A stretch of 33,060 nt of DNA from Neurospora tetrasperma FGSC 2508 (Eukaryota > Ascomycota > Sordariomycetes > Sordariales > Sordariaceae). The translations under genes were made by a program, and so were the position numbers. Location: assembly GCF_000213175.1 (NCBI RefSeq), contig NW_009799103.1, positions 115,445-148,504 on the forward strand, read 5' to 3'. The notes below the pieces were generated by a model. It did no database searches. It saw only the letters and a program-made list of their open reading frames with translations, and was not told where the DNA came from. Position 1 is the first letter of the stretch. Each line of letters begins with the position of its first letter. This document shows positions 1-9,902 of this stretch, piece after piece.

Positions 1-600
1 TTTTCGGCCTAATTAGTCCATTCTATTTTATAAAAAGTTTAAAGATATAGTTCTAAATTCTAGTTTTGCCTCTCTATTTATCTATTTACTTAGGGGTACT
101 AGGCCGTATTAAAACGCCTACGGATATTTAAGAATTCGTAGTATATTTTTTGAAATTAATTAGTAAAAAGATTACCTCTATCCGAAATAATAGAATTTAG
201 AAAGTTAAATTATTAGAAAACGTTCTACTAGAAGAGGAAAGCGAATTACCGAATATTAATTATCTTTTGGGTAGGAATATATAAAGCATACTTAATAAAA
301 CGGTTAATAATAATTAAAATTATATTATAAGTTTAATTAAATATAGGGTCGAATACTTTTAGTAAGTTAGTAAGAAAATTATACGAAATATTTTACTAGA
401 GAATTATAGGAATAGGTAGCAATCTTAGAAAATTATAGGGTCGGTAGTTATATAGTTTAACTTTTTAATATATTAGGTATTCACGAATATAAACCTTAAT
501 ATCGGCCATAGTAATAAATTAATAATAGAATTAATTAATCCGCTTTAATAATTTTTTCTAATTTAAATATCCGGTTATTATATTATTATAATAGGTATAA
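1..600 (-). pseudogene. Element E integrase core, decayed
   Basis: This would have inserted the element cDNA into the genome; it is now inactivated. Read on the minus strand, the zinc-finger end is near 480-560 (E-Y-L-I-Y-stop-K-V-K-L, where the family has Cys-x2-Cys followed by Gln). The core then follows, with the readable stretch I-I-S-D-R-G-N-L-F-T-N near 130-170. After it comes the region that in this family reads H-P-Q-x-D-x-Q-x-E-R, still recognisable as V-N-R-stop-I-E-R-Q-N near 60-100. Stops are TAA or TAG at positions expected to be Gln or Trp. The C-terminal domain lies outside the window. Confidence 0.8.
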
Positions 601-1247
601 AATGATTCGACTCTTATACGTTCTAGAATATAGATTTAGTAGTAGTATTGTAGAGTCCTATCCTCCCCTATCTTTTAATTCTTTATTTACTTCCTTCCCT
701 CTTTATCTTTTTATAATTTTCCGATAATAAATAAATCCTCCTTCTATACTTTTAATAATTATTATTCTGTTAGTAATAAATATCTATTATCCTTCTACGC
801 CCTTGCTACTACTATATATATACTTATTTTCCTTATAATTATCCCTTTTATTTCTCCTCCTATATTAGTAGTAGCTTCGTTTATAAATTTTATCCTTTTT
901 GTTAGTACCCTTTCCTTCCCGTTTTTTCCCTCCGCTCTCGACTATTTTTTTTACCTTTTATATAACTCGCTCTCCTCTCCTTCCAATTCTTAATCTACTT
1001 CCCCTTAATATTATCCTACTACTACTCCCGTTCCTCCGCCGCTACCCTCTAATTCTCTTTTCCAATTAAAATTACCCTTCTTATTAGTACCTTCGCTACC
1101 TAGCCGTCCTTTATTACCCGTCCCTTTATTTCGCCCCCTTTAATAATCCTAATTAATAAGTATTCGCCTCCTCCCTCCGGTTTTACTTCCTATAATTATA
1201 ATTTCCTCGATAGCCCGTCCGCTGAATTTAATTTCCTTAGCCGATAT
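601..1247 (-). pseudogene. Element E spacer between RNase H and integrase
   Basis: On the minus strand this continues the E pol frame. Just inside 1247 it reads Y-R-L-R-K-L-N-S-A-D-G-L-S-R-K, matching the conserved tail after Gypsy RNase H (R-P-G-K-x-N-x-A-D-x-L-S-R). A long charged linker follows, and then the stretch before the integrase zinc finger. The plus strand is noticeably C/T-rich here (650-1240), because the coding strand is purine-rich. No other gene is seen. Confidence 0.65.
1243..1247. repeat. TSD of element D, left copy (gatat)
   Basis: Five bases directly before the left LTR of D. The right copy is aatat at 31605-31609, differing by one G/A transition. A 5-bp duplication is usual for Gypsy integrases. 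Confidence 0.75.
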
Positions 1248-1500
1248 TATTACGGGCAAAGGGTAGATGGTAGATATGAATATACGTAATTGTACGAAGG
1301 AGAAAGGAAGAGAAGTATAGCCGAGTGCCTGGAAGACTGGCTTTATAAGGGTAGCCGCCGGCGGGTCTATAGACCCGCGGTAGGTAGTGTTCTAATTAGT
1401 TAACTACCGGTAATAGCCGGTAGTAATAATAGCAATAATAGTTTTAGAAGCTATTATACGCTAGTAATAAGTATAAGGTATATAGGCTAGCCCTATAATA
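1248..1500 (-). repeat. Element D 3' LTR (253 bp)
   Basis: Homologous to 31455-31604. On the plus strand both copies start tattacg and end gccctataata, consistent with TG...CA ends hit by RIP. This copy is 103 bp longer because of the block 1354-1456; the remaining 150 positions align with the other copy without gaps. The end facing outward (1248 side) keeps more TG and CA (for example gatggtagatatgaat) than the corresponding inward end of the other copy (gatagtagatataaat). Confidence 0.85.
1354..1456. other. 103-bp block present in only one D LTR, with GC-rich palindrome
   Basis: The block lies between agggta and tacgctag and is absent at the matching point of the other LTR. It starts with a GC-rich stretch holding an 18-bp perfect palindrome at 1361-1378 (gcgggtctatagacccgc). 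It also has a second hairpin with arms ctaccgg and ccggtag near 1408-1427. A TA dinucleotide flanks both ends, so either an insertion at TA or a deletion in the other LTR is possible. No terminal inverted repeat is visible, and I cannot tell which state is ancestral. Confidence 0.6.
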
Positions 1501-2312
1501 CTTTCCTAGACTAAAAGAAGTTATATAGTTAATTAATATTATATAAAATAATAGAAATCCCTATTAAACGAGTAATTTTAATTCGAAAAGCCTCTATAGC
1601 TACTATTACCGTTTACTATAGTAATTTCTATTGTAGGGCCGGAATTCCCTATTTTACCTCCTAGTCCTCCCTTTTATATTCTTCTTCCGCTTTTGGTAAT
1701 CGTCTCCTCCTGCTCTCTACTGCTACTTAGTTTAAGGGATACAGTATATTAAAGTAGCTATTATAAAAGGATTATACTATATTAAGAGCTATAAATATAT
1801 TAGCGTACGGTTACTATAATAGTATATATAGGGGTATATAAATTATAAAGTATTTTTAATAACCTTTATTATTTTCTAATATTTATTAATTCTCTCGAAT
1901 TTGTATTCGATAGAGTTCTTCCCGTTGTTGGTCTTCCTTATAATTTGGCTATAATTAGTACGTACGTTCTATTCCTCCGAAGTCGACTATCCCGGGAAAC
2001 CCTCCTCGTCCTATAGTTTAACCTTACTAATATAGAACGTTGGATTATACTTTATATTAATTAAGAGTTTGAGCGTTACTTAATAGTTATTTACTTTAAG
2101 GATTTCGAAAGGGCCTTCGAAAAGGGGCGTAAGTTTAGTATAAAGTTAGTTAGTATCGAGGTTCTTAATATAAAGAAGGACTTTATTTCTTACCTTATAT
2201 TTTAGAGCGTCCGATTATTGAATATTTGTATTATTTTTATAGCGTTATTATATTTATTAAGCTTAAATAATAATAAAGTCTAAGATTTTCTTAAAATAGT
2301 TAATTAATTTAT
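1501..2312 (-). pseudogene. Element D integrase C-terminal (GPF/Y) domain and 3' tail
   Basis: This is the final part of D pol, cut off from the integrase core by element A. On the minus strand, near 2190 down to 1990, it reads V-R-N-K-V-L-L, then F-E-G-P-F-E-I-L-K-V (about 2100-2120), then F-Y-I-S-K-V-K-L-stop-D-E-E-G-F-P-G. This is the SH3-like GPF/Y module typical of Gypsy integrases. Element B has the matching series (E-G-P-F-E-V ... E-E-G-I-L-G at 17650-17790). The stretch 1501-1990 continues as a Gln-rich, basic tail with RIP stops. A weak purine run (aggaaag on the minus strand) touches the LTR and may be the polypurine tract. No chromodomain was recognised. Confidence 0.75.
2308..2312. 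repeat. TSD of element A, left copy (tttat)
   Basis: Directly abuts the left A LTR. It is identical to 25623-25627 right after the right A LTR. Confidence 0.88.
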
Positions 2313-2612
2313 TGTAAGGGGACAGCAGAGTGATACGCGGGTGCTGGCTACTGTATATATATTAAGGTTCTATGAAGAAAGAAATGAGAAAACGCTACCC
2401 TCTAGGTAAGTTGAGTACTAGAGTTTAAATAGCTGTACGCTCTAGTAGTAGTACCTTATAGCCTAAAGTAGTAAAAGAATACTCCAAAAGCCTAGGGTGC
2501 TATAGTACCGCGGTCCGAATCGACTAAGGCAATCTCAATACGGGTTACCGTCTTAGTATTCAAGTTTAGCTAATTAGAGCCAAATATCTTATTAGGCACT
2601 AATCCTATAATA
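2313..2612 (-). repeat. Element A 3' LTR (300 bp)
   Basis: Pairs with 25323-25622 base for base, with no gap and differences almost all transitions (one T/G transversion noticed). The outward end begins tgtaaggggacagcagagtg, whereas the partner reads tataaagggatagtagagta there. The inward end is more mutated (ctaatcctataata against cagtcctataaca). Confidence 0.92.
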
Positions 2613-2616
2613 TTAA

Positions 2617-2634
2617 CCTCCCCCTTCTCCCTCT
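2617..2634 (-). promoter_or_regulatory. Element A polypurine tract
   Basis: On the minus strand this is an uninterrupted 18-base purine run (agagggagaagggggagg) five bases upstream of the 3' LTR. That is where the plus-strand DNA primer of an LTR retrotransposon lies. It fixes the minus-strand orientation of A independently of the coding traces. Confidence 0.85.
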
Positions 2635-2803
2635 AACTACAATCGCGTACTATAATTAATATTTATATTACCCTTATTTCACCCCTCTATAACTCTTATT
2701 CTCTCTTTTACCCCTTTAACGAATAATTATAATTATATTATACGTATACCCTCAATTCTACCTTAAAATACCTTCAAATAATTATTACTAACCTCTATTC
2801 TCA

Positions 2804-2808
2804 ATACT
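2804..2808. repeat. TSD of element B, left copy (atact)
   Basis: Identical to 18599-18603 after the right B LTR. Confidence 0.9.
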
Positions 2809-3120
2809 TATCACAGGGCTAGCCTGTGACTATTATCTGGTCGCGGCATTACTATGGTTATAGTTGCCGGTTAATATACGCTCTCTAATTGGCTAATTCG
2901 TTCAGCCTTACTACCGCTACAGCGGCTACTGGACCAACGCGGGCCCTCTAATTGGCCATATACTCCCGGAGGCTCCGGTTACGTATATTAAGGATATAGC
3001 TCACCCTCACTTATATAGGATAAATTGCTACGTATAAATTCTATAATTTCCCTTCTTCCTTATATAATTATATAAATTATATTCTACCTTATATATTTAG
3101 TATTACTTTACCCCGTAATA
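2809..3120 (+). repeat. Element B 5' LTR (312 bp)
   Basis: Aligns without gaps to 18287-18598, and all differences I found are transitions. It starts tatcacagggctagcctgtg and ends ccccgtaata, consistent with TG...CA ends after RIP. A conserved TATA-like stretch, ttatatagg, near 3012 may be the promoter core. The outward (left) end keeps TG and CA, while the inward end reads ttagtattacttta where the partner has tcagtatcgccttg. Confidence 0.93.
2811..2829. other. Terminal hairpin in element B LTR
   Basis: Arms tcacagg and cctgtga form a perfect 7-bp inverted repeat around gctag, starting two bases inside the LTR end. The 3' LTR copy is RIP-damaged here (ttatagg, gttag, tttataa). Element D's LTR end keeps the same core, tatagggctagcctgtg. 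Confidence 0.6.
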
Positions 3121-4960
3121 ATTAATTATACTTTACCATTATACTGCGAATATATTTTATTATAAGAAAGAAGTACAAGTTTTAATACTATTTTACAATA
3201 TTGTTAGTCGCTGGAAATTTTGTAATCCGTTGAATCTAATAAAGCTTATAATTCTTAATAGTAATATTATTATTATTAACGAAAATACCCTTTTAAAAGT
3301 ATTAAATAAAGATATTAATATCTTAAACGCTACCTAAAATAACGAATTTGAGAACTCCGACTTACTAATAAATAAAAACGTTTATTTAATTACGCTAGAA
3401 GGCGTACTATATAATTAAACTATTAAGTACTTTATTAGTACTATTATAAAAAATAAATTTAAATCCCTACGAACCTTTAGAGAGTCCTTCGTTAATATTA
3501 CTATCCTTATAAATAATAGTACTTTCCGCTCTATTATTTCCCTAATTACCCGAGCGGTCTAAATATTTGATTTCCTTAGCGACGGCCTTGTAAATTAGTT
3601 TAGAAAACTTAAGAATTAATTCTATATAGAGAAAATAAAAAATAAAAAATTTAAAATAAATTTTAATAAGGCTCTAAAAATATAAAGTACTATAGTTAAT
3701 TAGGACCCTAATAAAAGTAAGAATAACTATATTAGCGGTAGCCTAAATATAGGAAGCGGAGGTTCGTTGGGATATAATTCGGGGGCCGCTTTTTTAATTA
3801 GTATTACTAGGACTCCTTTCGAAACTACAACTATCTTTAGGAAGGCGCTATTCTCTAACCCTAACTTATTTATAATTAATTAGAAAAATTTTATTCTATA
3901 TAATAAAGCCTATATTATTTAGAAAAGTAGGATCCTAATAATTTAGGAGTTAGATTATTTCTACTTTTTTAACAAATATATTAAAATCCTTTATACAAAC
4001 TCTTTATTAGGTTTTAAAATAACTATTACTTTCGAAAAGGACTTTATAGTTATCCTACTTTAATTTAATACGCCCGAACGTTGGAAATAGTAAATAAGTA
4101 GGGAATTTATTAATTTTCTAGACTCCTACTATAATAATATTGATTTGAAATTTAATATAGTATAGTACTTTAACGAATTTAAATAGGGTAATAAGTATTT
4201 TATAGACTTTAAGACCGAAATTGGTAAAATAGCCGACTATTACTAATTTAATAATATTATAAAGATTTACTATTTTAAGAATAAGATTTCAGCTAAATTC
4301 CGTATAGTAGTCTCCAATTAGCGCTAATATCCGAAGGACGACGACTTCGAAGGTTGGATAGCCTTCTATAGAAATTTAATACGCTATTTAGAGGATAATA
4401 AATATTATACTAAAGTTACTTAATTATAAATTAGTAAGTTTAGTAGAAATAGTAATAATAATAATAATTCTATTAGGAATAAGAATATATTTAAAAATTA
4501 TACTATTAATTAGGGCGGCGATATTATAAGTTTTAATATAATTTATATATCCCGAACTATTTATTCTAATATTATTAATTAATAGATAAAAGAAGGCTTT
4601 TATAAGAAATATAATTAAAAGGGCTATATTATATACGATTGTAAAAACAGTATTAATTATAATCGTAAACCCTTATAATTTACTAAATTTTATAATAATT
4701 ATACTTATTAGGGTTCAAATAATTAAAATAACTATAGAGGGCGTAATACTTATTCTAATATTAGCCGACCCTCCTCCGGCTAATATAATTATAGTAATAC
4801 TAACCTACAGGCTATCGGCGCTAAAAGAGGCGGGAGTAAAGAAGATAAATATAATGTACTTAATATTAACGGTTAGGGAAATAGCTAAATTCTATAGATA
4901 ATCGCCTATAGAAGTACTAAGGGTCTATATAGGAGAAGTTTTAGGATACTAATAAAATAC
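3121..4960 (+). pseudogene. Element B leader and gag, decayed
   Basis: Gag forms the particle shell that packages the element RNA. The first ~80 bases are leader; a similar leader follows the D 5' LTR, and no primer site of TGG type is recognisable in either. The capsid-like part is readable near 4080-4420, with the series Y-F-N-E-F-K, D-F-K-T-E-I, D-D-D-F-E-G-W. At 4601-4642 is a zinc knuckle with exact C-x2-C-x4-H-x4-C spacing: the first three ligands are now Tyr (tat) and the last Cys (tgt) survives. A Ser/Asn-rich tail follows to about 4960. No start codon can be assigned, because ATG is mostly ATA. Confidence 0.8.
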
Positions 4961-5019
4961 TCGAAATAATTATTATTAATTCGCTAAATAATTTTAATTA
5001 AAATTTAATACTCCTCTCT

Positions 5020-5420
5020 TCTTATCTCCTATTTAAACTATATAAAATATTATATACTATATTTATTAATAACAGCTACTCTACTCTAACTTTCTTAGAC
5101 TATACTTTTATAAAACGGAACGGCCTTACTATATTTAGGCTAATTCGCTCTAAAAAACTTATATTAGCTAATAATATTATAAAGAACCTTATTATTAAAG
5201 GCTTAACTACGAACTTCCTTATTAAATATTATATAGAAATTATTACTTTCCTAATATATAATTTCTTACTAATTTACTTAGTGATTTTAGGCCTACTATA
5301 ATTAAAGTACTATAAATTATTTATCTTATAAACCGATAGGAAGGTTATATTTTCTAATAAATATAATACTAAGTACCTTCCTACCGGGTTATTAATATTT
5401 CTAAGAGTAATACCGAGTAC
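5020..5420 (+). pseudogene. Element B aspartic protease, decayed
   Basis: The Gypsy protease cleaves the Gag-Pol polyprotein. Near 5065-5105 the frame reads L-I-N-N-S-Y-S-T-L-T-F-L-D, which matches the family motif L-x-D-S-G-A-x-x-x-F with the catalytic Asp changed to Asn and Gly to Ser by G-to-A. The expected hydrophobic region I-T-F-L-I-Y-N-F-L and a loop V-I-L-G-L-L-stop, where the family has L-G-x-P-W, follow near 5240-5300. It lies between gag and RT as expected. Confidence 0.75.
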
Positions 5421-6840
5421 TAATTACTATATTTTCCTTCTTTAATATTACTAGGCCGGCGATTTAAAAAATAATATAATAAATAATAATAACTTTACTT
5501 CTTCTAAATATTAGACGAAAATAGGAAATTATATTATAAGGATAGAAGTATTTCCTTCGACTTTTAACTCCCAAAAATAATTACTAAATAAAGGTATTTT
5601 AAACGCCTTACTATTTAATCCAATCTCTCCGCGCCTAAATAACCTATTATAATTTATTATTTAAAACCGGTTCTAATAGGTTACTCCCTTCGTAAACTCC
5701 TTAAAACTTTAGATAGAGATAGTAAATTATATTGAAAAAACGCGTAAAATTTCTATTAACTTTATTATTAGGGCTAAGTAGTTTAGATAATATTGGGAGT
5801 TTAATTATAAGCCCGATAAGACTACGAGTAGTATAGAGACCGACCTAGAGGCCTACTCAATTAGAATTGAAAGCAGAAAATTAATAAATATAAATTTAGA
5901 GGATCGACCGGTAAGAATCCGGCGTAGCGAGGCCGGGTCTACAATATATAGGACGCCCTATTACGAGCCTATTGAAACTAACGGGCCGGAGGAGCCGGAT
6001 AAAAAGTATATAACTATTATTACTGTACTTTATTATGGGCCTAATAAGGTTTTCGAATCCGAAAAGCCCAACTAGGAGAATATAGTAAATTTCCCGCCCT
6101 CGATTAGAATTAGGAATTATACAATTAAGCCGGCTACCAATATTTAAAAAATAATAATAGTATTTCCTAACCGCCCGAACGGAATAAAAAGCCCTTTACT
6201 AGTCTTTTAGGTACTATTTTCTTATAGAATATAATTACTAGTAACTAGTTTCTTAAGTACGGCTATACTATTATCCGAAAATAATAATTCTATTAACCCC
6301 CGGCTACTTCGTTTAAAACTATACTACGGGAGTAACCCCCCGATTACGAAAATAATTATTAAAGAGTATTTATTAACGGCCGGAGAATAAGTTAATTTTA
6401 TAAATATTATAAATATTAATACTATAGCGTTTAATTAATTTTATAAATAGGAGAATTTATAATTATACTTTATAATTTATATAAAATTCAAAAAATTCGT
6501 AACCCTCTACAAAGGCGAGCCGTATGACGACTTTATAGAATAAATAGTATAAAATATTTACGAAGGCCGGGGGTAATAATATAAGGCTAAATTGCCCGAG
6601 CGCTTTTATAAGTATATTAATATTTATATAGGGGATATAGAATTTAAAGAATTGCGAGTTGTAATTCTTATTAGTATTATACTTCTTTTAGAATATTTAG
6701 GTTAAAATATAGTAATTTACAAAACTATTATAATTAAAGTTACGGAAGAAGATATATAGAATTTCTATAAAAAGATGGACTGCTTAGTTAAGACTAATAA
6801 AGAAATTAAGGTTAAACTCCTTTAAAAATACTAGAATAGA
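5421..6840 (+). pseudogene. Element B long spacer between protease and RT
   Basis: About 1.4 kb of plus-strand frame with RIP stops separates protease from RT, longer than in most Gypsy elements. Readable parts are acidic and Glu/Asp/Pro-rich (5820-6090, for example D-L-E-A-Y-S-I-R-I-E), followed by a region around 6490-6830 with F-V-T-L-Y-K-G-E-P-Y-D-D-F-I-E. No known domain was recognised. Element D has a corresponding spacer at 28110-29080. It may be protein linker or an additional domain. Confidence 0.5.
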
Positions 6841-7700
6841 ATTAAAGCTTTCTATAATTAGAATATTGGAGAGCTTCCCCCTTTATACGTTTATAATTAT
6901 AAAATTGAATTCGCCCCGGGGGAATAGCCTCCCAGCGCCTACTACCGAATAATATTCTTAATAGAAATTTTTATTATTAAAAAATAGGTCGATAATTAAT
7001 TTTAGAAAGGGTTTATCCAATCTTCCTAATTTATATTAGTATTGCTATTATTACTAATTAAAAAACTAGGAGGTAGAATCCGCATTTATATTAATTATTA
7101 AAGTATTAATAATATAATTCTAAAGATTCGTTATTCCTTCCTACTTATTAAGGAAACCTTAGATATAATTTACTATACTAAAGTTTTTATAAAGTTCAAT
7201 ATTATCGTAATATTTAACTATATCTGTATTTAAGAGGGTTATAAATAGTTTATTATATTTATTATATAATTCGGCCTCTACGAATCCTTTATACTACCTT
7301 TCGGATTACAAAACGCCCTAAGTACTTTTTAGAATTATATTAATAATATATTATATAATATCCTAAATATTTATACTACCGCCTACCTTAATAATATCCT
7401 AATTTACTCTAAGAATAAAAACGAATATATAATATACATAAATAAAGTACTATAGCGTATAATCGACGTAGGCCTCTAATTAGATATCGATAAGTACGAA
7501 TTTAATATTAAATGAATTAAATACTTTAAATTAATTATTATATTAGGAAGTATCGAAATAGACCCGGAGAAGGTGAAGGCTATCGTTAAATAGGAAGTAT
7601 TATAATTATAATAATAATTTTAATGTTTCTTAGATTTTGTAAATCTCTATAAGTATTTTATTAATTATTTTTCTATTATTACAGCCCCCTTATATAATCT
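6841..7700 (+). pseudogene. Element B reverse transcriptase, decayed
   Basis: It begins with the conserved lead-in L-P-P-x-x-V-Y-N-Y-K-I-E-F-x-P-G near 6875-6925. It continues with L-L-I-K-K-x-G-G and I-Y-I-N-Y near 7050-7105, I-K-E-T-L near 7150, L-P-F-G-L-Q-N-A near 7290-7320, and the catalytic loop at 7384-7395. The loop reads Y-L-N-N where active enzymes have Y-x-D-D; both Asp codons are now aat. D-I-D-K-Y-E-F and P-E-K-V-K-A-I close the domain (7480-7590). Stops are TAA/TAG at Gln or Trp positions. Confidence 0.9.
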
Positions 7701-8200
7701 AATTAAAAGGTCTACTATATAGTCCTAAAGTAAAATTTAATAAATAGCCTTCGAAGAAATAAAGAGGGCATTTACTATGGGGCTAATCCTTAAAATTTTT
7801 AATTAATTAGAACCAATAGTTATAGAGATAGATACCTCAAATTAAATATTAGATAGTATACTATCCTAATATAATAATAAGGGAATCTTTTATTCGGTAG
7901 CCTATTTCTCCTAAAAGTATTCCACAGCCGAATATAATTATAATATTTATGATAAAGAGCTATTAGCTATTATTAAAATATTTAAGGGGTAGTCCCTAGA
8001 ATTTTAAAGTACTTAAAACGGTTTTAAAATTCTAATAGACTATTATAATCTATAGATTTTTATAATAAATAAAAAGCTTACGCCCTCGTATATATATTGG
8101 TTATATTTCCTCTTCTAATTTAATTTTATAATTAAATATTAGCCGGGTACTTTTTAAATACGATCTGACGTACTAAGCTAGAAGTTAGAGGATATGCTTA
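7701..8200 (+). pseudogene. Element B RNase H, decayed
   Basis: It degrades the RNA strand during cDNA synthesis. Readable marks are F-E-E-I-K-R-A-F near 7750, I-E-I-D-T-S-N near 7825 (family E-T-D-A-S), A-Y-F-S-stop-K-Y-S-T-A-E-Y-N-Y-N-I-Y-D-K-E-L-L-A-I near 7900-7975, and Y-x-P-G-T-F near 8140. This is the usual order directly after RT. Confidence 0.85.
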
Positions 8201-9425
8201 GCAATATAAACAACGACCGATTATTAATTAGGAATAAAACCCTCTTTAATTCGTCTATATTTATAAATTATATTACTTTTTACGAATTTAGTGTGGAAGA
8301 GATATTCTCTAACGAATTAATTAAAACTAATTATTATAATTCCGTATTCTATTAAGATATTATTACTACTATTACCGATTTAGGCCGTTATAAGTAGTTT
8401 AAAGTTATTTATTACAAAATAAAAAAGATAATATTTATTAAGTACTATATTATTAATAAACGGGCGTATAAGCGTTCGGCGGTTATTTTAAACCCTATTA
8501 ATACTATTTTTTAATTATAATTTATTTAATACTATCATAAGTCCGTACTAGTAAATTAGTAGGGACGGGATAAAATATATATAATATTAAATAAATCTTT
8601 CCATTAGCTGGATATAAATAGAGTAGTATAGTTATATTATAAAGTATATTTATAATATACGAAAATAAAATATTTTTATTCTTCTCCAATAGGCTTTTTA
8701 AAGCCGCTATTAGTATTATTCGTACTATAGAAGGATATTGCTATAGACTATATTACGTTTATAACCCTATATAAGAGAGGAGGCCGGGAGTTTAAATATA
8801 TTGCTATTGTTATTAATAGGCTAACTAAAATATAGTACCATATTCTAATAGAAATATTAATAACTAATGAACTTATTAAATACTTTATAAATAAGGTCTT
8901 AGTACTTTATAAGCTACTAAATATTATTATATTAAATAAAGGCTTTTAATTCGTATTATAATTCTAGAAAATACTCTTTATAAAATTAAATATTATACTA
9001 TCGCCCTCCTCGGCTTTCTATTAATAAATTAATAGATAGATAGAATGTATTAATATAGAAATAGAACGTTACGTTTATACTTATATAAATTGGGCCTAGG
9101 ACAATTAAATTAATTAGTTACCTTTCGCTAAATTCGTAAGTAATAATACTAAATCGGATTCGACGGGCGTCTCCCCCTTTTTTATTAATTATAATTTCTA
9201 CCTACGGATAGGCGTTGAATTAGTATAACCTTACCCGCTCGGCTTCTTGGACCTATAGTATATAAAGTATTCTAAGGCCGGCGAAATTATCGAACGGTTT
9301 AGAAAAGTCTTCGATAAAGTTACAGTAATAGTAAAATATATGTAAGTATGTTATAAGGAGAGTATTAATAATTATTGTTCTAATATACTATAATACTACC
9401 TTAAGGATAAAATACTTTTTAATAC
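8201..9425 (+). pseudogene. Element B integrase, zinc finger to core
   Basis: The core is readable from K-D-I-A-I-D-Y-I-T near 8733, through K-Y-I-A-I-V-I-N-R-L-T-K, to the region around 8930 where S-D-R-G-x-Q-F has become L-N-K-G-F. Then come S-P-S-S-A-F-Y and the decayed H-P-Q-T-D-G series near 9000-9060. P-F-F-I-N-Y-N-F-Y near 9175-9200 and K-D-K-I-L-F-N-T just before 9426 lead into the C-terminal domain, which resumes at 17610 after element C. Removing C and one TSD copy keeps a single frame through N-T-I-N-L-T-I-G-R and on to E-G-P-F-E-V. Confidence 0.88.
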
Positions 9426-9430
9426 TATAA
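9426..9430. repeat. TSD of element C, left copy (tataa)
   Basis: Identical to 17605-17609 after the right C LTR. Confidence 0.88.
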
Positions 9431-9902
9431 TATTACGAACTTAAGCGACACCAGGGCCACCCAGACCCTCGGAACGCGACAGCCCCACCTATAAATAGCC
9501 AATATAACTACAAGCTAGGGAAAGGCCCGGAAGGGCGCAACAGGTAGCTCACTAATACAGATAGCTCACCAGTAAGTTAGTACTCACAGTAAACTAATAC
9601 TTACAGGTGAACTAAAGTTTATAGTAAATTATAATACTAGAGTAAGCCTTATACAAATTACGGAATATATAATTACGTAGACTATTAGGGATAAATATTT
9701 CGTAGTAGGATAAAGAGGTATAAAAGGACGATTAGAGAATTTAAATTATTAAATAGTTCGATAATAATTAATAGATTAGTATTATTAAAACTAATATTAT
9801 ATATATATATTTATTATAAACCTTTTAATTTTACTAAATAGTATTAATAGTCTTATACTTTTAATTATCCTACTTAAGTAGATTAAATTACTATTCGTTA
9901 TA
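9431..9902 (+). repeat. Element C 5' LTR (472 bp)
   Basis: Aligns without gaps to 17133-17604. It begins tattacgaacttaagcgaca and ends ttcgttata (partner ttcgttaca). The first ~200 bp retain many CA dinucleotides (gacaccagggccacccag), whereas the partner has lost them (aatactagggctacttag). The pattern reverses in the last third of the LTR. Confidence 0.94.
9490..9497 (+). promoter_or_regulatory. TATA box candidate in element C LTR
   Basis: The string tataaata starts 59 bp after the LTR start. The same string is at the same offset (17192-17199) in the 3' LTR. It is a plausible core promoter, but in such AT-rich DNA chance matches are common. Confidence 0.4.

Larger units (their letters stand above)
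1..1247 (-). mobile_element. Element E, left part (outermost Gypsy-type retrotransposon)
   Basis: This is the downstream (3') part of the outermost element, read on the minus strand. It carries the integrase core and the spacer between RNase H and integrase, and leaves the window at base 1. The rest of E lies at 31605-33060, separated by the 30.4-kb insertion of element D. Joining the two parts and dropping one TSD copy gives a continuous minus-strand frame through the RNase H tail into the usual short N-A-D-G-L-S-R-type motif that follows it, so both parts belong to one element. Neither E LTR is in view. RIP-type stops occur throughout. Confidence 0.85.
2613..2808 (-). other. Element A 3' untranslated stretch
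   Basis: Sequence between A's 3' LTR and the B insertion point. On the minus strand it is purine-rich, with several G/A runs. No reading frame was recognised. It continues at 18604 beyond element B. Confidence 0.6.
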
